A DNA stretch of 64,000 nt from Pseudomonas lactis (GTDB lineage: Bacteria; Pseudomonadota; Gammaproteobacteria; Pseudomonadales; Pseudomonadaceae), in the NCBI RefSeq assembly GCF_001439845.1, contig NZ_JYLO01000005.1, positions 1 to 64,000 of the forward strand. The letters are read 5' to 3'. The notes beneath the pieces are model-generated. The model ran no database searches, was not told the DNA's origin, and saw only the letters and a list, made by a program, of their open reading frames with translations. Positions 56,677 to 64,000 of the stretch are shown here, in pieces (position 1 is the stretch's first letter; each line of letters starts with the position of its first letter). The position numbers were made by a program, and so were the translations under genes.

Positions 56677-57644
56677 TGCGTGTAACCCTGCAACCTTCCG
56701 GTGCTGTGCTGGAACTGGCCCCTGGCGAGCGAATCCTCGAGGGCGCCCGTCGCCTGGGCTATGAGTGCCCTCAGGCCTGTCGCAATGGCGTGTGCCATGT
56801 CTGCGCGGCGTTGCTGGTGGAGGGCCGGGTACGCCAAGCCGGGGAAGTGCGCGATCATGGTGAGTTCTACACCTGCATCGCCGAGCCCCTGGAAGACTGC
56901 ATTGTGTTGTGGGATGGCGTACTGGCGCCAGGAGAGTTGCCGTTGCGCAAATTGTCATGCCAATTGATCGAGTGCGTGGAAGTCGGCGGCGATGTCTGGC
57001 GTGTGCGCCTGCGCGCCCCGGCCGGTAAGGCGGTGCGTTACCACGCCGGGCAATACTTGATGCTCGAACGGGAGAACGGCGAAAAGTCGGCGTTTTCTCT
57101 GGCTTCTGCGCCCCATGCCGGGCGTGAGTTGGAGCTGCATGTGCTGGTGCGCGAAGACAGTGCGCGCAACCTGATCGAACAATTGCAGCGCAACCAGATG
57201 GCTCGTGTGGAACTGCCGTTCGGTGACACCCACCTGGCCGAGTTGCCGGACGGGCCGCTGGTGCTGATGGCCGCCGGTACCGGTATGGCGCAGATGCACA
57301 GCCTGATCGAGCACTGCCGCGCTTCGGGTTTCAAGCACCCGGTGCACCTGTATTGGGGCGTACGGCGCCCGGAAGATTTCTACCAGATCGAGCACTGGGA
57401 TCAGTGGCTGCAATTGCCCAATCTGTTCCTGCACAAAGTGGTCAGCGACCTGTGTGGCTGGGAAGGGCGCTGCGGTTTGCTGCATGAGGTGGTGTGCGAA
57501 GACATTGCCGACCTCAACACGGTACATGTCTACGCCAGCGGCTCACCGGCGATGATTTATGGCACCTTGGATGCATTGGTCGACGCCGGTATGGATGCTC
57601 ACCGGATGCGCGCTGACGTGTTTGCCTACGCCCCAAGGCCCTGA
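56676..57644 (+). CDS. Ferredoxin-linked flavin reductase
   Basis: The product has 322 residues from ATG 56676, overlapping the ubiD stop. The N-terminal plant-type [2Fe-2S] domain carries C35, C40, C43 (PQACRNGVCHVC) and C67. An FAD-binding beta barrel (GQYLMLERENGEKSAFSLAS) and an NAD domain (LMAAGTGMAQMHSLIEHC, YASGSPAMIYG) follow. The layout equals CDP-6-deoxy-glucoseen reductase/phenol hydroxylase reductases. Coupling to ubiD suggests a role near quinone or prenyl-flavin chemistry, which is inference. Its electron acceptor is unknown. Confidence 0.92.
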   Translation: MRVTLQPSGAVLELAPGERILEGARRLGYECPQACRNGVCHVCAALLVEGRVRQAGEVRDHGEFYTCIAEPLEDCIVLWDGVLAPGELPLRKLSCQLIECVEVGGDVWRVRLRAPAGKAVRYHAGQYLMLERENGEKSAFSLASAPHAGRELELHVLVREDSARNLIEQLQRNQMARVELPFGDTHLAELPDGPLVLMAAGTGMAQMHSLIEHCRASGFKHPVHLYWGVRRPEDFYQIEHWDQWLQLPNLFLHKVVSDLCGWEGRCGLLHEVVCEDIADLNTVHVYASGSPAMIYGTLDALVDAGMDAHRMRADVFAYAPRP

Positions 57645-57682
57645 GCGGAGTAAAAAAACTCTCGGTTAAACATCCATCAAAC

Positions 57683-57772
57683 TGTGGGAGCGGGCTTGCT
57701 CGCGAATGCGTTGTACCAGTCACCGGATGAGTTGGCTGACCCACCGTATTCGCGAGCAAGCCCGCTCCCACA
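57683..57772. repeat. REPIN (GTGGGAGCGGGCTTGCTCGCG type)
   Basis: Paired inverted REPs flank a 40-bp core between the reductase gene and the convergent barrel-protein gene. Confidence 0.9.
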
Positions 57773-57787
57773 TTGGGTGGTGTTCGC

Positions 57788-58270
57788 TCAGAATCGTAAC
57801 CCCGTCGTCACCATCGCTGCATTGAACCCCAGCAACACCAACTCCGCCGCGACCGGTCCGTAGTGGGTACCCACGGATGGAATGATCACTGGCGCTACGC
57901 CAAAACGATTCAATGGGATCTTGTCGCGATACTCGCCGCGATAGCCCTGGATCAGCCCGCCGGTCAACTTCGCATACACCGGATAGTCGGCCATGTCATA
58001 GCGCTTGCCCGCATAGGCGTAGTACGAGCGTTGGCGGAACGAGTTGCGAAAGGTCACCCCGCCATACACCAGGCCCGACGCCTCATTGCGCTCCAGGCCG
58101 ATCAAGTCCTGCTTGTTGTTGTGTTGCGGGTCGGGTGCAAAGTGCCGGGTGTAGATGCTGGTCTGGGCGTACCAGAAGCCTTTGTCGTCAGTGACCGTTG
58201 GCGTTTCGCTAGCCAGTGCTGTGGTGGCCTGGGCAAGCAATAGCAGGCCAGGCAATCGAAATTTTTTCAT
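57788..58270 (-). CDS. Small exported beta-barrel candidate
   Basis: The product has 160 residues. The signal peptide (MKKFRLPGLLLLAQATTALAS) is followed by alternating aromatic/polar strands: FWYAQTSIYTRHFAP, GLVYGGVTFRNSFRQRSYYAYAG, YPVYAKLTGGLIQGYRGEY. A C-terminal stretch ends in an aromatic residue (AAMVTTGLRF), as outer-membrane proteins do. The size and the GGL-QGYRGEYRDK core recall PagP-like lipid A palmitoyltransferases, but I cannot confirm the catalytic residues. A monocistronic gene. Confidence 0.72.
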   Translation of the reverse strand: MKKFRLPGLLLLAQATTALASETPTVTDDKGFWYAQTSIYTRHFAPDPQHNNKQDLIGLERNEASGLVYGGVTFRNSFRQRSYYAYAGKRYDMADYPVYAKLTGGLIQGYRGEYRDKIPLNRFGVAPVIIPSVGTHYGPVAAELVLLGFNAAMVTTGLRF

Positions 58271-58597
58271 GGGCGACCTCGGTAGTCGATTTGATGAGCG
58301 GCTAAGTGGGTCGTTATAGGCGCGTCAGTTTGACGGCTTGGCACCCGCCCAGGCTGAACCGGGGCTGAAAGTACCGGGATTAGCCGCGTGGATCCTGACG
58401 AATGGGCGAGTGTGCTTATGCTTTTGCTTATTCTTTTAAGGTATTTATTCTGGTTGATGAATATCTTTAAGCTATATCGCAACGGACTACCGACTTCATC
58501 GACCATAACCAGATACTGACCGCCACCGCCCGCCAGCCGGATCGATCGTACGAACTTCGCGCATTGCAGTTCTATTTTTGATTCAAAGGGGAGCGGT
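58271..58597. promoter_or_regulatory. Intergenic region before the TonB-dependent receptor
   Basis: This 327-bp gap includes an AT-rich stretch (58416-58480) that could hold the receptor promoter. I see no clear Fur box. A weak inverted repeat TATTC...GAATA (58446-58463) is present. Confidence 0.4.
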
Positions 58598-60985
58598 ATG
58601 GGCAGCTACAGGAAACACGCGCTATACACGGCGATTTTGTCGGCAAATTTGCTGACCGTTGTGGGATTCAATCCAGTTCTGGCAGACGAAACTTCTGCGG
58701 TTGATGCACCTAAACTCGACACCGTGATCGTCACCGGCACCCGCGCCCAAGAGCGCACCGCCAGTGCATCGCTGTCGCCAATCGACGTAATCTCCGGTGA
58801 AACCCTGCGCAGCACCGGCTCCGATGAGCTGGGTGCCGTATTAGCGCGCCTGATTCCGTCGATCAACTTCCCCCGACCAAGCCTGGTGGACGGCGCCGAA
58901 CTCGTGCGTCCGGCGCAGTTGCGCGGCTTGTCGCCGGACCAGGTATTGGTACTGGTCAACGGCAAGCGTCGCCATACCAGTGCCTTCGTCAATCTGGGCG
59001 GTGCGGTTGGGCGCGGTTCGGCTCCGGCAGACTTGAATGCCATCCCGCTGTCGGCGGTGGACCATATCGAGGTGCTGCGCGACGGCGCTTCTGCCCGTTA
59101 CGGCTCCGATGCGATCGCCGGGGTGATCAACGTGATCCTCAAGCACGCCGACCATGGCGGCTCGGTTTCCAGCAAGTTTGGCGAGTACAAAAAGGGTGAC
59201 GGCATCCAGCGTAATGTCAGCGGTAATACGGGCCTGGCATTGGGCGACAATGGCTTTATCAACCTGTCTGCCGAAGGCGCCGACAACGATTACACCAACC
59301 GCGCCGGCAACGACTACCGCCCCGGCAGCATCGGCTCTACTACTTACGGCCAGCGTGTGTTCCGCCAAGGTGAGCCGGCCACCAATGAAGGCAAATTCCA
59401 GTTCAACTCGGAGTATGCCTTCAACGATGCCGCCGAGTTCTACACCTTCGGTGGCTACAGCAAGCGGCGCGGTGAAACGGCAGCCTTCTACCGGGCAAGC
59501 AACGCGTCCAACAACATCAAGGCGCTCAACCCCAACGGCTACCTGCCACTGATCAAAGGCAACCTGGAAGACACCTCGCTGGTGGTGGGCTTGCGCGGCC
59601 TGCTGGCCTACGACTGGCATTACGACTTGTCGGCCAACTACGGCAAGAACCAGTACGAACTGGGGACTGAAACCATCAACACCTCACTGGGCCTGGCGAC
59701 GCCGCGTAAATTCAATAACGGCACACTGAGCAACGATCAGAAGCAAGTCAGCCTGGACCTGTCCCGTGAATTCGATGTGGGCTTTCTGCCGTATCCGGTC
59801 TCTGTGGCGTTCGGCGGTGAGTACCTGCATCAGGGCTATGAAATCGAGGCGGGCGAGCCCGCGTCCTATTACCAGACCGGCAGCTCCGGCCTGGGTGGTT
59901 TCCGCGATGCCGATGCCGGTACCAGCACGCGGCATAACTGGGCGCAGTACCTGGACCTGGAAACCAACTTCACCGAAAAGCTCAGCGCCTCGGCTGCCGT
60001 GCGCCATGAGGATTACAGTGACTTTGGTTCCAACGTCAGCGGCTCGCTGTCGGCCCGCTACGACTTCACCCCCCAGGTGGCCGTGCGCGGCAGCATCTCC
60101 AACGGTTTCCGTGCGCCGTCCCTGGCCCAGCAGAATTTTGCCTACACCTCATCGCAGTTGATCGGTAGCACCATCCAGGAAGCCGGCACCTTCCCGGCCA
60201 ACAGTCAGGTCGCGCGCCTGCTGGGTGCCGAAGACCTCAAGGCCGAAAAGTCGCGCAACTACAGCCTCGGCCTGGTGCTCGAGCCGGCCGATGACCTGAC
60301 CGTCACGCTCGATGTGTACCGCATCGACATCCGCGACCGCATCAGTCTGTCGTCCAACCTCAATCTCAACCCGGCCACGGTGGCCTACCTGCAAGCCAAT
60401 GGCGTCGGCAATATCAACTACACCACGGCCCGTTACTTTACCAACGCCACGGACACCAGCACCGATGGCGTCGATCTGGTAGCCAACTATCGCTACCAGC
60501 TCGATAACGGCATTCGCTGGAACAGTACCGTGGGCTACAACTACAACCACACCAAAGTCACCGACGTGAAAGCCAACCCCGCGATTCTCGACAGCCTGGG
60601 GGCCAACCTGGTGCGGGTGGACCGCCGCGAGCGTATCGGTTTGCTGGGCGATACCACGCCCCAGCACAAGCTGAGCCTGGGCAATGACTTCACCTTCGGT
60701 AATTGGGCGCTGCACACTAACCTGGTGCGCTATGGTGAGTTCACCAGTTATCAGACGGACAAGGTCAACGATCAGACCTTCAAGGCCGCCTGGGTGCTGG
60801 ACCTGTCGGCGGATTACAAGTTGAAGAACTGGACCTTCACCCTGGGTGGCGACAACGTCACCGATAAGTACCCGGAGAAGGTTAACGCCTTCGCCAGCAG
60901 CGGCGGCAACCTCGCCTACAGCACTTTTTCGCCGTACGGTTACAGCGGCGCGTTCTATTACGGTAAAGTCGCTTACAACTGGTAA
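58598..60985 (+). CDS. TonB-dependent outer-membrane receptor
   Basis: The 795-residue protein has a signal peptide ending NPVLADETS and a TonB-box-like segment (LDTVIVTGTRA, about 40-50). The plug domain ends in GVINVILKHADHGG with VDHIEVLRDGASARYGSDAIAG. A 22-strand barrel ends in the aromatic KVAYNW. There is no N-terminal signalling extension, so no sigma/anti-sigma partner is expected. The substrate is unknown; the plug resembles receptors annotated for iron complexes and other large solutes. No adjacent periplasmic uptake genes are seen. AGGGGAGC precedes the ATG. Confidence 0.92.
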   Translation: MGSYRKHALYTAILSANLLTVVGFNPVLADETSAVDAPKLDTVIVTGTRAQERTASASLSPIDVISGETLRSTGSDELGAVLARLIPSINFPRPSLVDGAELVRPAQLRGLSPDQVLVLVNGKRRHTSAFVNLGGAVGRGSAPADLNAIPLSAVDHIEVLRDGASARYGSDAIAGVINVILKHADHGGSVSSKFGEYKKGDGIQRNVSGNTGLALGDNGFINLSAEGADNDYTNRAGNDYRPGSIGSTTYGQRVFRQGEPATNEGKFQFNSEYAFNDAAEFYTFGGYSKRRGETAAFYRASNASNNIKALNPNGYLPLIKGNLEDTSLVVGLRGLLAYDWHYDLSANYGKNQYELGTETINTSLGLATPRKFNNGTLSNDQKQVSLDLSREFDVGFLPYPVSVAFGGEYLHQGYEIEAGEPASYYQTGSSGLGGFRDADAGTSTRHNWAQYLDLETNFTEKLSASAAVRHEDYSDFGSNVSGSLSARYDFTPQVAVRGSISNGFRAPSLAQQNFAYTSSQLIGSTIQEAGTFPANSQVARLLGAEDLKAEKSRNYSLGLVLEPADDLTVTLDVYRIDIRDRISLSSNLNLNPATVAYLQANGVGNINYTTARYFTNATDTSTDGVDLVANYRYQLDNGIRWNSTVGYNYNHTKVTDVKANPAILDSLGANLVRVDRRERIGLLGDTTPQHKLSLGNDFTFGNWALHTNLVRYGEFTSYQTDKVNDQTFKAAWVLDLSADYKLKNWTFTLGGDNVTDKYPEKVNAFASSGGNLAYSTFSPYGYSGAFYYGKVAYNW

Positions 60986-61012
60986 CACACAGGAGGCGCA
61001 CCGCTTTTCGCC

Positions 61013-61666
61013 ATGACCGCCATTGAAACCGATCTTCTGCAATTGGCTTACCCTCCGCGGCTCGATCTGGGGCCGCAACTCACTCACGAACAATTGATGA
61101 GCTCGATGCAAGCCACCATGGCTCGGCACAAGGGTGGGCCGGTGTGGCTGTTTGCGTATGGTTCGCTGATCTGGCGCCCTGAATGCTCGTCGACCGAGCG
61201 GGTGCGTGCACGGGTTCACGGTTATCACCGTGGCTTGTATTTGTGGTCACACGAGCATCGCGGTACGCCGGAGCTGCCGGGGCTGGTGTTTGGGTTGGAT
61301 CGCGGTGGTTCCTGCAGCGGCTTTGCCTACCGCTTGCCGGAGGACCAGTTGGAGGCCTCGCTTTACGCCCTGTGGCAACGCGAGATGCCTTACCCCTCTT
61401 ACCGGCCGCACTGGCTCAGCTGCCGATTGCAAGATGGCAGTACCGTGCAGGCGTTAGGGTTCGTGCTGGAGCGGCATTTGCCCAGCTATGCCGGCAACTT
61501 GCCCGATATCGTGCTTAATCATGTACTGCAAAGCGCTTGCGGGCGTTACGGTACGACTCGCGATTATGTCGAGCAGACCGTGAACGCCCTGCGTAGCCAC
61601 GCCATGCCAGATAAAAACCTGGAGGCGCGGCTCAAGCGTTGTGCCAAGGATTGCCTGGGCGGTTAA
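61013..61666 (+). CDS. Gamma-glutamylcyclotransferase, ChaC-like
   Basis: The 217-residue product has the core motif [14 protein letters not shown] (the YGSL glutathione-binding loop, about residues 43-56). [32 protein letters not shown] and a downstream acidic patch that holds the catalytic glutamate in the family are also present. It should cleave gamma-glutamyl groups, probably of glutathione, releasing 5-oxoproline. It begins 27 nt after the receptor stop and is convergent with glpT, with a 4-bp overlap. Confidence 0.9.
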   Translation: MTAIETDLLQLAYPPRLDLGPQLTHEQLMSSMQATMARHKGGPVWLFAYGSLIWRPECSSTERVRARVHGYHRGLYLWSHEHRGTPELPGLVFGLDRGGSCSGFAYRLPEDQLEASLYALWQREMPYPSYRPHWLSCRLQDGSTVQALGFVLERHLPSYAGNLPDIVLNHVLQSACGRYGTTRDYVEQTVNALRSHAMPDKNLEARLKRCAKDCLGG

Positions 61667-63000
61667 CGCGCCGAGCTGACACTGTTGGTGTGCCACAGCG
61701 TAGGGATCAGGAACGCGATCGCCAGTACGCAGGCGCTGATCAACAGTACAAAGCCGCCGTCCCAGCCGAAATGGTCAACCGTGTAGCCCATGGCCGCACT
61801 GGCCGCTACCGAACCGCCCAGGTAACCGAACAAACCGGTGAAGCCTGCTGCGGTGCCGGCGGCTTTCTTCGGAGCCAGTTCCAGCGCCTGCAGGCCGATC
61901 AGCATCACCGGGCCGTAGATCAGGAAGCCGATGGAGAACAGCGCAATCATGTCGATCATCGGGTTGCCGGGCGGGTTGAGCCAGTAAACCAGGGTTGCCA
62001 CGGTCACCAGGGCCATGAACACGATGCCGGTCAGGCCGCGGTTGCCACGGAAGATCTTGTCCGACATCCAGCCGCACAGCAGCGTGCCCGGAATGCCCGC
62101 CCACTCGTAGAAGAAGTACGCCCAGGACGACTTATCGACCGTGAAGTGCTTGGCTTCTTTCAAATAGGTCGGCGCCCAGTCCAGTACGCCGTAGCGCAGC
62201 AGATAGACAAACACGTTGGCGAAGGCGATGTACCAGAGCATTTTGTTGCGCAGCACGTACTTGACGAAGATTTCCTTGGCACTGAATTCGTCTTCGTGGC
62301 TGGCGTCGTAACCTTCTGGGTAGTCGTTCTTGTACTTCTCGATAGGCGGCAGGCCCACCGATTGCGGAGTGTCGCGCATGGTGATGAAGGCAAACGCCGC
62401 CACCGCCAGGGCCACGGTGGCCGGCACGTAGAACGCCGCGTGCCAGTCGTTGAACCAGGCCATGCCCAGCAGGAACAGCGGGCCGATCAGGCCGCCGCCG
62501 ACGTTATGCGCCACGTTCCACACGGAGACCACGCCGCCGCGTTCTTTCTGCGACCACCAATGCACCATGGTCCGCCCACTTGGCGGCCAGCCCATGCCCT
62601 GGGCCCAGCCGTTGATGAACAGCAAAATGAACATCATGGTCACGCTGGACGTTGCCCAAGGTGCGAAACCGAAAATGAACATCACCCCCGCCGAAACCAG
62701 CAGGCCAAAGGGCAGGAAATAGCGCGGGTTGGAGCGGTCGGACACCAGGCCCATCAGGAATTTGGACAAGCCGTAGGCAATCGCAATCGCCGACATCGCC
62801 AGGCCCAGTTCGCCACGGGTGTAACCCTCGTCGATCAGGTAAGGCATGGCCAGGGAGAAATTTTTACGCAGCAGGTAGTAGCCAGCGTAACCAAAGAAAA
62901 TACCCGCGAAGATCTGCCAGCGCAGTCGTCGGTAGGTACTGTCTATTTTTTCTTCAGGCAGGGGCGCCTGATGTGCGGCAGGACGAAAGAAAGCAAACAT
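61663..63000 (-). CDS. glpT: Glycerol-3-phosphate transporter GlpT
   Basis: The 445-residue major-facilitator antiporter exchanges glycerol-3-phosphate for phosphate. Twelve helices are visible. The opening [33 protein letters not shown] has the conserved arginine and tyrosines, and [26 protein letters not shown] is the organophosphate-transporter signature. It is the usual entry route for fosfomycin in Pseudomonas. Start is ATG 63000. It is monocistronic, and its gene neighbourhood (beside the quinone oxidoreductase) matches P. aeruginosa. Confidence 0.96.
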   Translation of the reverse strand: MFAFFRPAAHQAPLPEEKIDSTYRRLRWQIFAGIFFGYAGYYLLRKNFSLAMPYLIDEGYTRGELGLAMSAIAIAYGLSKFLMGLVSDRSNPRYFLPFGLLVSAGVMFIFGFAPWATSSVTMMFILLFINGWAQGMGWPPSGRTMVHWWSQKERGGVVSVWNVAHNVGGGLIGPLFLLGMAWFNDWHAAFYVPATVALAVAAFAFITMRDTPQSVGLPPIEKYKNDYPEGYDASHEDEFSAKEIFVKYVLRNKMLWYIAFANVFVYLLRYGVLDWAPTYLKEAKHFTVDKSSWAYFFYEWAGIPGTLLCGWMSDKIFRGNRGLTGIVFMALVTVATLVYWLNPPGNPMIDMIALFSIGFLIYGPVMLIGLQALELAPKKAAGTAAGFTGLFGYLGGSVAASAAMGYTVDHFGWDGGFVLLISACVLAIAFLIPTLWHTNSVSSAR

Positions 63001-63183
63001 TCAAGAGCTCCAAATTTCTTGTTTTGACTGCGGATGCGAATGTTACAGTTTCGTTACCGAAAATAGCATCGCCTCTTATCCGCAAACACAGGAAACGCGA
63101 GCAATTGCATGTTCTTTTACGAACATGTCGCTAATAGATAAGTTGTGGTCGTAACGAATTCCTCGGAGCCAACACAGATCAAC

Positions 63184-63272
63184 TGTGGGAGCTGGCTTGC
63201 CTGCGATGGCGCTAGGTCAGACACCACATCAGCACCTGTCAGACCGCTATCGCAGGCAAGCCAGCTCCCCAC
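63184..63272. repeat. REPIN between glpT and the oxidoreductase gene
   Basis: Inverted REPs of the GAGCTGGCTTGCCTGCGAT type flank a 40-bp core. The right arm is slightly degenerate (CTCCCCAC). Confidence 0.87.
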
Positions 63273-63282
63273 TGACCCCATG

Positions 63283-64000
63283 TCAGCGGGTCTGGACGAC
63301 GACCTTACCCACCGCCTTGCGCTGCCCCAGGTCATTGATCGCCTGTGCCGCCTGTTCCAGCGGATACACCTGCGACACCAGCGGCTTGAGCTTGCCCTCG
63401 CCATACCAGGTGAACAACTGCTGGAAATTCGCCGCATTGTCCTGCGGCTGGCGCTGGGCAAACGAGCCCCAGAACACCCCGACCACCGCTGCGCCCTTGA
63501 GCAACGCCAGGTTCACCGGCAGTTCAGGAATACGCCCGCTGGCGAAACCCACCACCAACAGCCGGCCATTCCAGGCGATCGAACGAATGGCCTGGTCAAA
63601 CAGGTCGCCACCCACCGGGTCGTAGATAACATCGGCGCCATTGCCATCGGTCAGGCGCTTGACCTCATCCTTGAGACTGGCTTCGCTGTAGTTGATCAGC
63701 TCATCGGCGCCGGCCGCCTTGGCCACTGCGAGTTTATCGGCGCTACTGGCAGCAGCAATCACCCGGACGCCCATTGCCTTGCCAATCTCTACGGCAGCCA
63801 GGCCCACGCCGCCGGACGCGCCAAGCACCAGCAGGGTCTCGCCGGGCTGCAAATTGGCGCGCTGTTTCAGCGCATGCATGGAGGTGCCGTAGGTCATGCT
63901 GAAGGCGGCGGCGGTGTTGAAGTCCATGCTCGGCGGGATCGGCAGCACGTTATAGCCGGGCACCGCGACCTGCTCGGCAAAGCTGCCCCAGCCCGTCAAC
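63283..64000 (-). CDS. Zinc-type alcohol dehydrogenase-like quinone oxidoreductase (partial)
   Basis: About 239 C-terminal residues of an MDR-family NADPH:quinone oxidoreductase are visible; the N-terminus lies beyond the right edge. The Rossmann motif (LVLGASGGVGLAAVEIGKAMG) is followed by a loop AASSADKLAVAKAAGADELINY and VIYDPVGGDLFDQAIRSI, and no zinc-ligand cysteines are visible in this part. It is probably a one-electron-sparing quinone or enone reductase. The gene reads toward glpT. Confidence 0.9.
   Translation of the reverse strand, partial: LTGWGSFAEQVAVPGYNVLPIPPSMDFNTAAAFSMTYGTSMHALKQRANLQPGETLLVLGASGGVGLAAVEIGKAMGVRVIAAASSADKLAVAKAAGADELINYSEASLKDEVKRLTDGNGADVIYDPVGGDLFDQAIRSIAWNGRLLVVGFASGRIPELPVNLALLKGAAVVGVFWGSFAQRQPQDNAANFQQLFTWYGEGKLKPLVSQVYPLEQAAQAINDLGQRKAVGKVVVQTR

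Noticed and set aside
61639..63027. 462-codon plus-strand frame over glpT
   Set aside because: Antisense to an intact transporter gene, with no domain.
63001..63183. Promoter or riboswitch before glpT
   Set aside because: AT-rich sequence is present, but no specific boxes or conserved structure could be assigned.

Overview
The window is a chromosomal segment of a Pseudomonas, most likely of the P. fluorescens group. The basis is high-GC coding, gene blocks I know from P. aeruginosa and its relatives (cyaA-rnk-cyaY-lptM-lysA-dapF-DUF484-xerC; argH-algR-hemC-hemD-hemX-hemY-dsbH-algQ-FKBP-algP; hemB-ppk-ppx; trxA-rho-acyltransferase-ubiD-glpT), and many REP/REPIN palindromes of the type common in fluorescent pseudomonads. 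The species was not determined.

Layout. Bases 1-2707 are accessory DNA: the end of an IS3-like element, a 380-residue protein of unknown function, a histidine-kinase fragment, a secreted protein of unknown function, and a transposon end carrying three copies of a 20-bp-phased repeat. That end finishes in ACA exactly where comM breaks off, so I read it as one end of a Tn7/Tn6022-like transposon in the comM hotspot. From 2708 to 42322 the window is mostly core: ubiK, the NtrC/sigma54-type glnK-amtB operon, yjbQ, sutA, a yigB-xerC-DUF484-dapF-lysA-lptM cluster facing cyaY-DUF1289-rnk, then cyaA, argH, algR, the haem genes hemC-hemD-hemX-hemY, dsbH, algQ and algP. An ABC-F/MscS pair, a LysE exporter, a cytochrome c-FTR1 iron permease, elbB, a sterol-desaturase-like protein, dedA, and hemB-ppk with convergent ppx follow.

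Between ppx and trxA, which adjoin in P. aeruginosa PAO1, lies about 8.7 kb of accessory DNA (42323-51067). It holds a four-gene chaperone-usher fimbrial operon, a complete polar amino-acid ABC transporter operon and a divergent FCD-type GntR regulator. Core order resumes with trxA, rho, an acyltransferase-SGNH protein, ubiD and a ferredoxin reductase-like protein, then a small beta-barrel candidate, a TonB-dependent receptor, a ChaC-like cyclotransferase, glpT and a truncated quinone oxidoreductase at the right edge.

Functional threads: nitrogen control (glnK-amtB), haem synthesis (hemC/D/X/Y and hemB, with a possible ANR box before hemC), polyphosphate metabolism (ppk/ppx), alginate-type regulators (algR, algQ, algP) and envelope functions. 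The most notable observations are the transposon end in comM with unrecognised cargo, a 96% identical 100-bp REPIN pair in inverted orientation whose palindromes supply the stop codons of two unrelated genes, algR without an adjacent algZ/fimS, and the ANR-like box at the hemC promoter. No rRNA, tRNA or CRISPR array was recognised.
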